Assembly: GCA_947495135.1 (NCBI GenBank)
Contig: CANLXN010000007.1
Span: forward strand, 124,001 to 188,000
Length of the DNA: 64,000 nucleotides
Origin: an uncultured Flavobacteriaceae bacterium
Lineage (GTDB): Bacteria > Bacteroidota > Bacteroidia > Flavobacteriales > Flavobacteriaceae
Direction of reading: 5' to 3'
Made by a program: the position numbers and the translations under genes. Within the stretch, counting starts at the first letter, position 1; every line of letters begins with the position of its first letter. The notes beneath the pieces are model-generated. The model saw nothing but the letters and a program-made list of their open reading frames with translations, was not told the DNA's origin and did no database searches. This document shows positions 39,201 through 46,988 of this stretch, piece by piece.

Positions 39201-39361
39201 TGTGCGCCATTTGAAGTTCCTTTTACCACGACATTTACTCCGGGGATAGGACCGTTTACTTCCGATACGTTACCGCTAACGGAAATTTGCGCATATGCTG
39301 AACTTCCCATGACCAGTAGTATAGGGAGCAACAAAAGTTTAGTTAGTAATTTGTTTTTCAT
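36221..39361 (-). CDS. susC: SusC/RagA family TonB-dependent outer-membrane transporter
   Basis: A 1046-residue protein. Signal peptide (to AYA, about residue 24), then a carboxypeptidase-regulatory-like beta-sandwich (ISVSGNVSEVNGPIPGVNV, YIGYATREVAV), a TonB box region near VVIGYGTTTVKDATGAVS, and a plug with SGEPGAGISINIRGANSV and ILKDASATAIYGSRGANGV. A 22-strand barrel ends in TIGFNAKF with the terminal Phe. It imports oligosaccharide with SusD, driven by TonB. It heads the minus-strand transcript; a -7 promoter element lies about 80 nt upstream. Confidence 0.95.
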   Translation of the reverse strand: MKNKLLTKLLLLPILLVMGSSAYAQISVSGNVSEVNGPIPGVNVVVKGTSNGAQTDFDGNYSLEDVANDATLVFSYIGYATREVAVNGQSTVDVTLSEDVESLNEVVVIGYGTTTVKDATGAVSAVTSEDFNQGVISSPEQLIQGKTAGVQISQSSGEPGAGISINIRGANSVRSNNNPLFVVDGVPLSAGAIEGQDVGFGSNGAKNPLSFLNPNDIESISILKDASATAIYGSRGANGVVIITTKTGRGVKGGAWEFTSNLSIASTAKQFDLLSANEFVAASEANGFNVDEVNFGFNTDWQDFIFRTSTSTNNNLAYTNNYGSGNVRATFGYSKNFGVVEKSSLERITGRLNMNQRLFDDKLKLGLQTSISRVNDQTPPIGAAAGFQGDLLGAAYSANPTWPTRTDFSGTGGLLSPATLLAFTQNETNTNRFLANLSAEYNITPEFSAKVTVGYDASEAQRIAVSSRKGLNLGNGVFGNGVGFASDLDYTSQLLETTLNYKKDFGNSSIDVLAGYSFQDFRNEGRNIQTWGFFTDNLDQMGEDILDSADRVEAQIEGDYQSYGFAGNISEGVFVNRLADLSTDFIPNVNNLSVRSMMAETFDNTDELQSFFGRINYTLADKYLLTATMRADGSSRFGGNNQYGYFPSGAIAWKISEEDFIGDNVSTLKLRVGGGITGNQDGLGYGNFRGRRRFNFIGPDAGGAINFDPSGAFPAGQVSFANADLKWEETLQYGVGIDFGFNNDRFNGTFDVYHKETTDLLFNVLSAQPAVQPFVFLNLPNSKVVNEGVELTLNYDIIDGEDFSWNAGINLAYNKNEVTELDGEFNAGTIRGQGLTGAFAQKVKAGQPLFSYFLREFEGFDPVTGQPIQEDVQKFVGKSALPDLTGGLSTSVNYKNWAMNAYFAGQFGHYIYNNTANAFFTAGAFRGGRNVPADVLTTGESFDAAADVSTRFLEKGDFIRLQNLSLSYDWPLEDDAFFSSLVLSANGQNLFVITDYSGLDPEASSSPAGAPVGQASGLLNGLPVLGIDYAAFPQPRTYTIGFNAKF

Positions 39362-39438
39362 ATAGTTTTCGGTTTAAAGTTAAATTTCAATTATTATTGT
39401 TTGTGTTAATATTCAATTTTTACTCATTCTATATTACG

Positions 39439-39446
39439 CAAATTTA
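39439..39446 (-). promoter_or_regulatory. Candidate -7 element of the susCD promoter
   Basis: On the minus strand TAAATTTG matches TAnnTTTG, about 80 nt upstream of the susC start. A clear -33 TTTG at the expected spacing is missing, so an activator may be needed. Confidence 0.45.
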
Positions 39447-40026
39447 ACCCACTCTTAATATTAAGGATGAGTTAATGCAAATTCTAAAACTTTGTAGATT
39501 TAGCCGTAAGATACAATTTTTTAACATATTTTCTGTTTTGTTGGCTTCCTCCACGGCGTCCGTATTTTTTAAAATAACAATAGTTACTTCTATTATTAAG
39601 GTCTTTAAATAAGAAAATCAACCTCTACATAATTCGGCTAATTCTTTAATCCTTCTCCAAACAGCAGTCTGTAATAACTACCCTAAAATGGTCTAGTTCA
39701 ATTCACTATTCCAGAGATTGATTTTCTTTTCTCATTGTAAGTCTCTTTAAACTAACTCTTATTATTCACTTAAACAGTGAAGTTATACCGCAAAAAATCC
39801 TAATTATAAACTTTGGCTTTAGGTTTGCAAGCGGTAAATCTTCGAGTTAAGGACTGGAAAAGCTGCAAATATCCCAGTCAAATACACTTAAAATAAAGAT
39901 TTTCAAACACTTAAATAACTATGAAACGCAATGTGTTAATATTTTAACAAATTTTGTTAGGCCCTAATTTCAGTTAATTTTTTTAATTTTATAAAAAAAC
40001 GGGCTTAAAAAAGTGTTTTTAGCAAC

Positions 40027-40040
40027 CGAAAACGTTTTCG
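40027..40040. promoter_or_regulatory. LacI-family operator, perfect palindrome
   Basis: CGAAAACGTTTTCG is a perfect 14-nt palindrome with the central CG typical of LacI/PurR operators. It lies 101 nt upstream of the LacI-type gene, which probably regulates itself here. A near-identical site precedes the trehalase operon at 20.2 kb. Confidence 0.75.
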
Positions 40041-40141
40041 ATTTTTAATTCGTAAATTGAAGTTCTTTTTAACATTTCCATGGTCATTTGTAATTCTTTT
40101 TTACTAATTATGTGGAATTATTACAATTAACGCAAGAGTTT

Positions 40142-41161
40142 ATGAGAGAAGTAACTTTGAAACAGATTGCCGAAAACCTTGGGATTTCTATAACTACGGT
40201 ATCTAAAGCACTTAAAGATTATCCAGACGTTAGCAAGAAAACCAAGGCACTTGTTAAAGAGGAGGCCAAGAGATTAAATTACAAACCAAATGTTTTTGCT
40301 GTTAACCTCAGAACCAAAGAATCTAAAACTGTAGGGTTAATTGTTCCCGAAGTGGTACATCATTTCTTCTCGAGTGTCATTAATGGAATTATAGAACAAG
40401 CCGAGAAAAAAGGCTATTTGGTAATTATACTTCAGTCCAACGAATCTTCCGAATTAGAAAAAAAACAAATTGATCTTCTTATCAGCAAACGAGTAGACGG
40501 TATTATGATATCGCTTGCAAGTACAACTACAGATATTTCCCATCTTAACTATGTGCTCGAGCAGGAAACCCCTATGGTAATGTTCGATAAGATTTCTAAA
40601 TTGGTGGATTGTTCCAAAATAATCATTAATGATAGAGAGGCTGCCTACGTCGCAACCAAACATTTAATTGATACCGGCTGTAAACGAATTGCTCATTTTA
40701 GAGGCGCCTTATTACCACAAAATTCGATTGACCGATTTTTGGGATATAAAAAAGCGCTAGAAGACCATGGAATCCCATACGATAGTTCACTCGTTTATAT
40801 TTGCGAACGGGTCGATTATCAGAATGGAGTAGACGCCGCCACACAGCTATTACAGGATCATGACGATGTGGATGGTGTTTTTGCCATTACAGACCTTGTT
40901 GCTATTGGGGCTATTAAAGTTTTCAATGAAAAAGGAATTAAAGTGCCAGATGATATTTCAATTATGGGTTTCAGCAATTGGTTCGTTTCCTCCGCAATTA
41001 CTCCTTCATTAAGTACCATAGATCAACCAGGGTATGAGATGGGTGTAAAAACTTTTAAATTACTGTATCGTGAAATGAAGGCCAAAAAGAAGGGTGAGAA
41101 AATTGTTCTAAAAACCAAGGTTCTAGAAACGGCACTTATAAAAAGGAACTCTACGAAGTAG
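40142..41161 (+). CDS. LacI family transcriptional regulator
   Basis: About 339 residues from ATG 40142 (MREVTLKQIAENLGIS); a GTG 30 nt upstream is in frame but the HTH normally starts at this position. The HTH reads TLKQIAENLGISITTVSKAL, with the hinge helix LNYKPNVFAVNLRT near residue 45-58. A periplasmic-binding-protein-like sensor domain begins at KTVGLIVPEVVHHFFSS. It most likely senses a sugar in the cytoplasm and represses or activates the carbohydrate locus. It heads the plus-strand arm. Operator candidates occur in front of it and of the trehalase operon. Confidence 0.92.
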   Translation: MREVTLKQIAENLGISITTVSKALKDYPDVSKKTKALVKEEAKRLNYKPNVFAVNLRTKESKTVGLIVPEVVHHFFSSVINGIIEQAEKKGYLVIILQSNESSELEKKQIDLLISKRVDGIMISLASTTTDISHLNYVLEQETPMVMFDKISKLVDCSKIIINDREAAYVATKHLIDTGCKRIAHFRGALLPQNSIDRFLGYKKALEDHGIPYDSSLVYICERVDYQNGVDAATQLLQDHDDVDGVFAITDLVAIGAIKVFNEKGIKVPDDISIMGFSNWFVSSAITPSLSTIDQPGYEMGVKTFKLLYREMKAKKKGEKIVLKTKVLETALIKRNSTK

Positions 41162-41252
41162 TTTAACGACTCCTAGAAAATGTGCTCTTCGACATAATCC
41201 TAATATTACTTTAATTATTTTGCTCTATATTTAGTCATGAAAAACATAATTC

Positions 41253-42803
41253 ATGGTTAGATATTTCCTCCTATTCCTTCTTATTTCCACTTTTTCTTGT
41301 AAAGAAAAGCCAACAGTCGTAGAGGTTGTTCCAGAAAAGGTAACTTTTAATTATTCTGAAAAATTTAGACCTCAATATCATTTCTCACCACCTGAAAAGT
41401 GGATGAACGATCCAAATGGCTTAGTTTATCATAATGGTATTTACCACTTATTCTATCAATTCTATCCCGAAGATATAGTTTGGGGCCCTATGCACTGGGG
41501 GCACGCAACAAGTAAAGATCTTATTCATTGGGAACATAAGCCCATTGCACTTTACCCAGATGAAATAGGTGATATTTTTTCAGGAAGTGCTGTAGTAGAC
41601 GTTGATAATACCTCTGGTTTTGGATCCAAGGAAAACCCCGCATTGGTCGCTATATTTACGTATCATCTTATGGCTGGCGAAAAAGCAGGACGAAAGGATT
41701 TTCAAACACAAGGTATTGCCTATAGTTTGGATAACGGAGACACATGGGTGAAGTACGAAAATAATCCAGTGATAGGGAATGATGGTATTAAGGATTTTCG
41801 GGACCCTAAAGTAATGTGGCATGCAGAATCTTCTCAATGGATTCTTACTCTAGTAGCGGGAGATCATGCAAAGTTTTATGGCTCCCCTAATTTGAAAGAT
41901 TGGAAGCTGTTAAGTGAATTCGGAAAAGAGCAAGGAGCACATGGCGGCGTATGGGAATGTCCAGACCTCTTTAAATTGAAAGTAGAAGGGACAGATGAAG
42001 AAAAATGGGTCTTGTTGGTAAGTATCAATCCAGGAGCTCCAAATGGAGGGTCGGGAACTCAGTATTTTGTAGGAGATTTTGATGGAGAAACTTTCAGAAG
42101 TGATCAAAAAGAACATAAGTGGATCGATACCGGAAGAGATAATTATGCTGGAGTAACTTATAATAACACTCCAACTAATGAACGTATTTTTATCGGTTGG
42201 ATGAGTAATTGGGATTATGCCATGAAAACCCCTACCGAAGTATGGAGGAGTTCTATGACACTTCCTAGAACGATGAGCTTGCATAAAAATAAGGAAGATT
42301 TTTTTCTAAAAAATTACCCTGTGGCGGCTATTGATCAAATCGCTTCAGAAAAGGTGCCGTCTACAATGATCTCTCTTGAAGAGCCATATGTTTTTAAAAC
42401 TGAAAATCTAAATAAGACAGAATTGGTATTCCAAACCAATCTGTCTGCTCCATTAAATATTTCTTTTAGTAATAAAGGAGGGGAACATTTTAGTTTTGAA
42501 ATGAATCCAGCAACCAAAGAGTTGTTGTTTGATAGAACCCAAGCCGGGTTGAGCAATTTTGAAGAACGGTTCGCTGGCACTGTTCAAAAAGCGGCCTATG
42601 AAACCGGAGATCGAGAAGTAGAAGTCCGACTCTTTCTAGACGCCTCGTCTGTTGAAGTATTTGTAGATAAGGGAACTTATGTTTTTACCAATCAGTTATT
42701 TCCTCAAAATCCATATACCGAACTCCAGATAAGTGGAGAAAAAGATGCAAGGCTTAACAACTTCAGAATAAATCAACTAAAATCTATCTGGCATAATGAA
42801 TAA
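41253..42803 (+). CDS. Glycoside hydrolase family 32 beta-fructosidase, lipoprotein
   Basis: A 516-residue GH32 enzyme with lipobox LISTFSC. HFSPPEKWMNDPNGLVYHNG near residue 47 carries the nucleophile Asp, FRDPKVMWH near 188 the transition-state-stabilising Asp, and VWECPDLFKL near 233 the acid/base Glu. A C-terminal beta-sandwich begins near 365. It cleaves beta-fructosyl bonds in sucrose, inulin or levan at the outer membrane or in the periplasm. The sugar symporter gene overlaps its end by 8 nt and a fructokinase follows, which together make a fructoside-use operon. Confidence 0.93.
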   Translation: MVRYFLLFLLISTFSCKEKPTVVEVVPEKVTFNYSEKFRPQYHFSPPEKWMNDPNGLVYHNGIYHLFYQFYPEDIVWGPMHWGHATSKDLIHWEHKPIALYPDEIGDIFSGSAVVDVDNTSGFGSKENPALVAIFTYHLMAGEKAGRKDFQTQGIAYSLDNGDTWVKYENNPVIGNDGIKDFRDPKVMWHAESSQWILTLVAGDHAKFYGSPNLKDWKLLSEFGKEQGAHGGVWECPDLFKLKVEGTDEEKWVLLVSINPGAPNGGSGTQYFVGDFDGETFRSDQKEHKWIDTGRDNYAGVTYNNTPTNERIFIGWMSNWDYAMKTPTEVWRSSMTLPRTMSLHKNKEDFFLKNYPVAAIDQIASEKVPSTMISLEEPYVFKTENLNKTELVFQTNLSAPLNISFSNKGGEHFSFEMNPATKELLFDRTQAGLSNFEERFAGTVQKAAYETGDREVEVRLFLDASSVEVFVDKGTYVFTNQLFPQNPYTELQISGEKDARLNNFRINQLKSIWHNE

Positions 42804-44145
42804 AATTTTTACTTGGTCCATCACCGTAGCACTCGCAGGTTTTCTCTTTGGATTCGATACAGTCGTTATTAGTGGTGCAAATAAACCTATTCAGGAGTTA
42901 TGGAATCTATCTCCTATTATGCACGGTACTTTTATAATGAGTATGGCGTTATGGGGAACGGTATTGGGCTCTCTTTTGGGCGGTATACCCACTAAAAAAT
43001 TAGGACGAAAAAAGACCTTGTTCTGGATAGGAATCCTGTTTTTCATATCGGCGCTTGGTAGTGCATTGGCACCAGATCCATATTCTTTTTCGTTCTTTCG
43101 TTTCATTGGAGGAATAGGAGTTGGAGTATCTTCAGTGGCTGCTCCTATTTATATTTCGGAAATTACTTCCCCAGACCGTCGCGGGAGAATGGGAGGTTTG
43201 TATCAATTTTGCCTAGTGTTTGGTATTATGATCGCATTTATCTCTAATTGGGCGCTCAAAGGCTTCGATGGAGCAAACGATTGGCGTTGGATGCTAGGAA
43301 TAGAAGCACTTCCAGCATTGGCTTATACGTTAATGGTACTTAAAGTTCCGAATAGTCCAAGATGGCTTGTATTGCAAAAAGGGGACGATGAAGGTGCGCT
43401 TTCAGTGTTGAACATTATTTATGAAAAGATAGAAATTGCGAAACAGAAACTTTCAGAAATAAAACTGGATGCAAATCTTCCAAAAAGCAACGACAACCTT
43501 TTTCAAAAGAAATACAATCGGGTATTGTGGCTCGGATTTTTGATAGCGTTTTTCAATCAGTTATCGGGAATTAACTTTGTCCTGTACTATGCACCTCAGA
43601 TTTTGGAGCAAGCAGGTTTGGGTGGAGCAGATTCGCTTTTCAATTCAATTGCAATTGGGATAGTTAATCTAATTTTCACACTCATTGGTGTACGTTTGCT
43701 TGATAAACTGGGTCGTCGTCAACTTATTATCATAGGTTCTATTGGTTACATTTTTAGCCTCATTATGGTGGGAATCTGTTTTCAGATGAATCTTAGTCCA
43801 GACTTACTTATCATCTTTATCTGCTTATTTGTAGCATCTCATGCTATTGGACAGGGTGCAGTTATTTGGGTGTTTATTTCTGAAATTTTCCCAAACAGAG
43901 TCCGTGCGTATGGACAAAGCTGGGGAACAAGTACGCATTGGGTTTTTGCCGCAGTAATTACTTTAATAACTCCGTTTTTCATTGATGATAAGGAAGGTGT
44001 TTTTAGAGACAGCTTGGAGGTTATTTATTATTTCTTTGCCGGAATGATGATACTGCAATTGCTTTGGGCACTATTTAAAATGCCGGAAACAAAAGGAGTC
44101 TCTTTGGAAGATCTAGAAAAACAACTAACAGAAGATAATGATTAA
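42796..44145 (+). CDS. MFS sugar:proton symporter (sugar porter family)
   Basis: A 449-residue protein with 12 membrane helices. It has the sugar porter signatures GGIPTKKLGRKKTLF (loop 2-3), SPDRRGRMGGLYQF (loop 4-5), PNSPRWLVLQKGDDEGA (PESPR-like motif) and LDKLGRRQLI (loop 8-9). It should import a hexose, here probably fructose or glucose freed by the GH32 enzyme. It overlaps the GH32 gene by 8 nt and the fructokinase gene by 8 nt, so the three are translated together. Confidence 0.92.
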   Translation: MNKIFTWSITVALAGFLFGFDTVVISGANKPIQELWNLSPIMHGTFIMSMALWGTVLGSLLGGIPTKKLGRKKTLFWIGILFFISALGSALAPDPYSFSFFRFIGGIGVGVSSVAAPIYISEITSPDRRGRMGGLYQFCLVFGIMIAFISNWALKGFDGANDWRWMLGIEALPALAYTLMVLKVPNSPRWLVLQKGDDEGALSVLNIIYEKIEIAKQKLSEIKLDANLPKSNDNLFQKKYNRVLWLGFLIAFFNQLSGINFVLYYAPQILEQAGLGGADSLFNSIAIGIVNLIFTLIGVRLLDKLGRRQLIIIGSIGYIFSLIMVGICFQMNLSPDLLIIFICLFVASHAIGQGAVIWVFISEIFPNRVRAYGQSWGTSTHWVFAAVITLITPFFIDDKEGVFRDSLEVIYYFFAGMMILQLLWALFKMPETKGVSLEDLEKQLTEDND

Positions 44146-45031
44146 AACGACCGTTATTTGTTTTGGAGAAATCCTATGGGATGTTTTTCCTGATAAAAAA
44201 GTGATTGGTGGAGCACCACTCAATGTCGCTTTGAGATTACATTCTTTTGGAGTGCCCGTAAAAATTGTAAGTAGTATTGGGCAAGACAATTTGGGTAAAG
44301 AAATTAGTGCTTATGTACAGAAATGTGGTTTGCCATTAGATTTTATTCAAACCGATGAGGAGTTGGCCACTGGTGCCGTTACAGTTACATTGAATGAGGC
44401 GGGAAGTGCTTCCTATGTAATCAATAAGCCGGTTGCTTGGGATGCAATTGAATTATCACCAGAGCTAATTTTGGCTGTTGGAGAAGCTCCTTTTTTTCTC
44501 TTCGGAAGTCTAGCTGCCCGTGGTGCAATGAATAGGCATACGCTACAAGCGTTGTTAGAGGTTGCGAACACAAGAATCTTTGATGTTAATCTAAGAAAAC
44601 CAGATTACGACATTTCCATGGTTTACGAACTCATGCAAAAAGCCGATGTTGTAAAGTTAAACGATGAGGAGCTGGAAGAAGTTTGTGTTGAGTTAGGATG
44701 CCAAGATACCAATTTGAACGATCAAATAGGCTGGCTGTCTAAAATTAGCCATACCAAAACAGTTTGCGTGACAAAAGGCGGAGAAGGAGCCGTATTATTT
44801 TTCAATAACAAATTTTATGAGAATGAGGGCTTTAATGTAGAAGTGGCAGATACCGTGGGAGCAGGCGATTCTTTTTTGGCAACACTTATAAAGGGATTGC
44901 TCATTGACCAAAAACACCCATCTGAAGCTTTAGAGAGGGCATGCGCAGTAGGTGCATTGGTAGCCTCTAAAGAAGGAGCCAATTGCAATATTTCAGGAGA
45001 GGAAATAAAACAATTTGTTCAAGGAGTATAG
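44138..45031 (+). CDS. Fructokinase (PfkB family)
   Basis: A 297-residue ribokinase-fold kinase. Early motifs are CFGEILWDVFPDKKVIGGAP and GGAPLNVALRLHSFG near residue 25. The ATP-site signature DTVGAGDSFLATLIKG is near 243. It overlaps the symporter gene and probably phosphorylates the imported fructose. It is distinct in sequence from the PfkB enzyme of the trehalase operon 29 kb away. Confidence 0.9.
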   Translation: MIKTTVICFGEILWDVFPDKKVIGGAPLNVALRLHSFGVPVKIVSSIGQDNLGKEISAYVQKCGLPLDFIQTDEELATGAVTVTLNEAGSASYVINKPVAWDAIELSPELILAVGEAPFFLFGSLAARGAMNRHTLQALLEVANTRIFDVNLRKPDYDISMVYELMQKADVVKLNDEELEEVCVELGCQDTNLNDQIGWLSKISHTKTVCVTKGGEGAVLFFNNKFYENEGFNVEVADTVGAGDSFLATLIKGLLIDQKHPSEALERACAVGALVASKEGANCNISGEEIKQFVQGV

Positions 45032-45274
45032 CAGTGCATTAGAAGCCGAAGTCATTTAATTTTTCGAAAAATTTTGGAGAAAAAATTAAAAATATAGATA
45101 TCTTTAAACCGAAGACATGTTTGTTTCAAGTTAGAAAATCACTCTATATTTCGGTTCCTATCTATCCTAATTGGAGCTTTTAACATGAAGATAATCGAGA
45201 TAAAATTTGAAATAGATGCAGTCTTAATTGTGCCTTTCATAAAACAATTCAACTAAATAAAAAACGATCAACCT

Positions 45275-46933
45275 ATGGGGACATTATCCATCATTTCATT
45301 TATTGGATTTACATTATTAGTAGCTGGTGTTGCCTGGTTTGCGACAAGAAAAACGGATGAAAGTACAGCCGATGGCTATTTTCTAGGCGGAAGAAGCCTA
45401 GGCGCAATAACTATTGCGGGTTCCTTGCTGCTGACCAATTTGTCTGCTGAGCAAATTGTGGGTTTAAACGGGCAGGCATTTACCGAAGGAATATTAGTAA
45501 TGGCTTGGGAAACTCTGGCCGCCATTGCCATCATTATTACCGCAATATTTTTTCTACCCAAATACATGCGATCTGGTATTACAACCATACCAGAGTTTAT
45601 TGAAGGTAGGTTTGATAGTACCACTAAATCAATCTTATCCATTTTATTTCTGGTAGCCTTTGGGGTGGTTTTATTGCCTACGATACTTTATTCTGGTTCG
45701 CTGGCCTTTAGTACGATGTTCGATCTTCCCGAAGTTTTAGGGATTTCCGAAACAGCGGTAATTTGGATTTGTGTTTGGACCATTGGACTCATTGGAATTG
45801 TTTATGCAATTTTTGGAGGGTTAAAGGCGGTTGCTGTCTCAGATCTAATTAATGCTATTGGGCTATTAATAGGGGGCTTGTTAATTCCGATATTTGGGTT
45901 AATGGCTATTGGAGATGGTAGTGTTGGCGAAGGATTAAACATCTTATGGAACAGTAACCCAGAAAAGTTTGATGCTGTTGGTAAAGTCGATTCTTCTATT
46001 CCATTTGGAACCATTTTCACGGGTATGATGATTGCTCAGATCTATTATTGGGGTACAAACCAATCAATTCTGCAACGTGTTTTTGGAGCAAAGAGCTTAA
46101 AAGAAGGACAGAAAGGAATGTTACTGGCCGCCTTGGTGAAGTTTCTCATTCCTGTAATTGTAGTGTTGCCTGGTATCATTGCCTGGCATTTGTTTGAAGG
46201 GAATCTTGAAAATGCCGATCAGGCGTATCCGGCACTCGTAAGAAGAGTTTTGCCTGGAGCCTTAGCTGGATTCTTTGCTGCTGTTTTGTTTGGAGCTGTA
46301 TTAAGCTCCTTTAATAGTTTGCTTAACAGTAGCGCCACCTTGTTTGGATTCGACCTGTATAAACAATATTTTAAAAAGGATGCAACCGAAAAGGAAACGG
46401 TGAAGGCAGGAAAGATTTTCGGTCTTTTTATTGCAGTTCTTTCCATGATTATAGCACCATTTATTGCCAACGCCCCAGACGGATTGTTTTCTTACATACA
46501 ACAGTCCTTAGGAAGTTTGAGCGTGCCCATCTTAGCGGTGGTCGTGATGGGAATGTATTCTAAAAAAGTGCCAGCATTAGGAGCCAAGGTAGTCTTAACT
46601 TTAGGAGTAGTTATGTACTTAGTGAGTTTGCTCGTACTCGGCCCATATTTTATAGAATCTGCGATGGCGGAAGCTGCAGCAAATGGTATAACAGATCCCA
46701 GCAAGCTTAGTGTAATTAAGGCAGAGGCTTATCCTCATTTTCTTCATATTATGGGAATATTATTTGTTGTTAACATGGTAATTATGATAGTGATAGGTAA
46801 GTTGTTTCCGAAAAAAGAAATCTATGTGCCTACGGTAACTGAGGAAATTGATGTTACTCCGTGGAAGCACGCTATGATTGTTGGAGTTATCATTACACTT
46901 CTCGTCCTGAGTACCTACCTAATTTTTAGATAA
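45275..46933 (+). CDS. Sodium/solute symporter (SSS family, sugar type)
   Basis: A 552-residue membrane protein with about 14 helices. Typical SSS features are ADGYFLGGRSLGAITIAGSL near residue 33, TNLSAEQIVGLNGQAF near 55, a GGLKAV turn near 185 and the late block GALAGFFAAVLFGAVLSSFNSLLNSSATL. The solute could be a sugar or glycerol derivative. The gene follows a 243-nt AT-rich gap after the fructokinase and is 55 nt before the glycerol kinase fusion, so it may belong to that transcript rather than to the fructoside operon. Confidence 0.88.
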   Translation: MGTLSIISFIGFTLLVAGVAWFATRKTDESTADGYFLGGRSLGAITIAGSLLLTNLSAEQIVGLNGQAFTEGILVMAWETLAAIAIIITAIFFLPKYMRSGITTIPEFIEGRFDSTTKSILSILFLVAFGVVLLPTILYSGSLAFSTMFDLPEVLGISETAVIWICVWTIGLIGIVYAIFGGLKAVAVSDLINAIGLLIGGLLIPIFGLMAIGDGSVGEGLNILWNSNPEKFDAVGKVDSSIPFGTIFTGMMIAQIYYWGTNQSILQRVFGAKSLKEGQKGMLLAALVKFLIPVIVVLPGIIAWHLFEGNLENADQAYPALVRRVLPGALAGFFAAVLFGAVLSSFNSLLNSSATLFGFDLYKQYFKKDATEKETVKAGKIFGLFIAVLSMIIAPFIANAPDGLFSYIQQSLGSLSVPILAVVVMGMYSKKVPALGAKVVLTLGVVMYLVSLLVLGPYFIESAMAEAAANGITDPSKLSVIKAEAYPHFLHIMGILFVVNMVIMIVIGKLFPKKEIYVPTVTEEIDVTPWKHAMIVGVIITLLVLSTYLIFR

Positions 46934-46988
46934 ACTTTAATCAAAACATTGAAGAGATAGCTTTTGGCTATTGAATTAATTACTGTAT

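Larger units (their letters stand above)
39362..40141. other. Long AT-rich divergent intergenic region between susC and the LacI gene
   Basis: About 780 nt without a credible coding sequence. It holds the susC -7 element near 39440, a long AT-rich stretch in which I see no repeat or hairpin of note, and a perfect LacI-type palindrome near its right end. Its length suggests more regulatory sites than I can identify. Confidence 0.6.

Noticed and set aside
39362-40141. Missed small gene or ncRNA in the susC-LacI gap
   Set aside because: No ORF with a credible start, no tRNA fold, and no hairpin with a T tract could be found.
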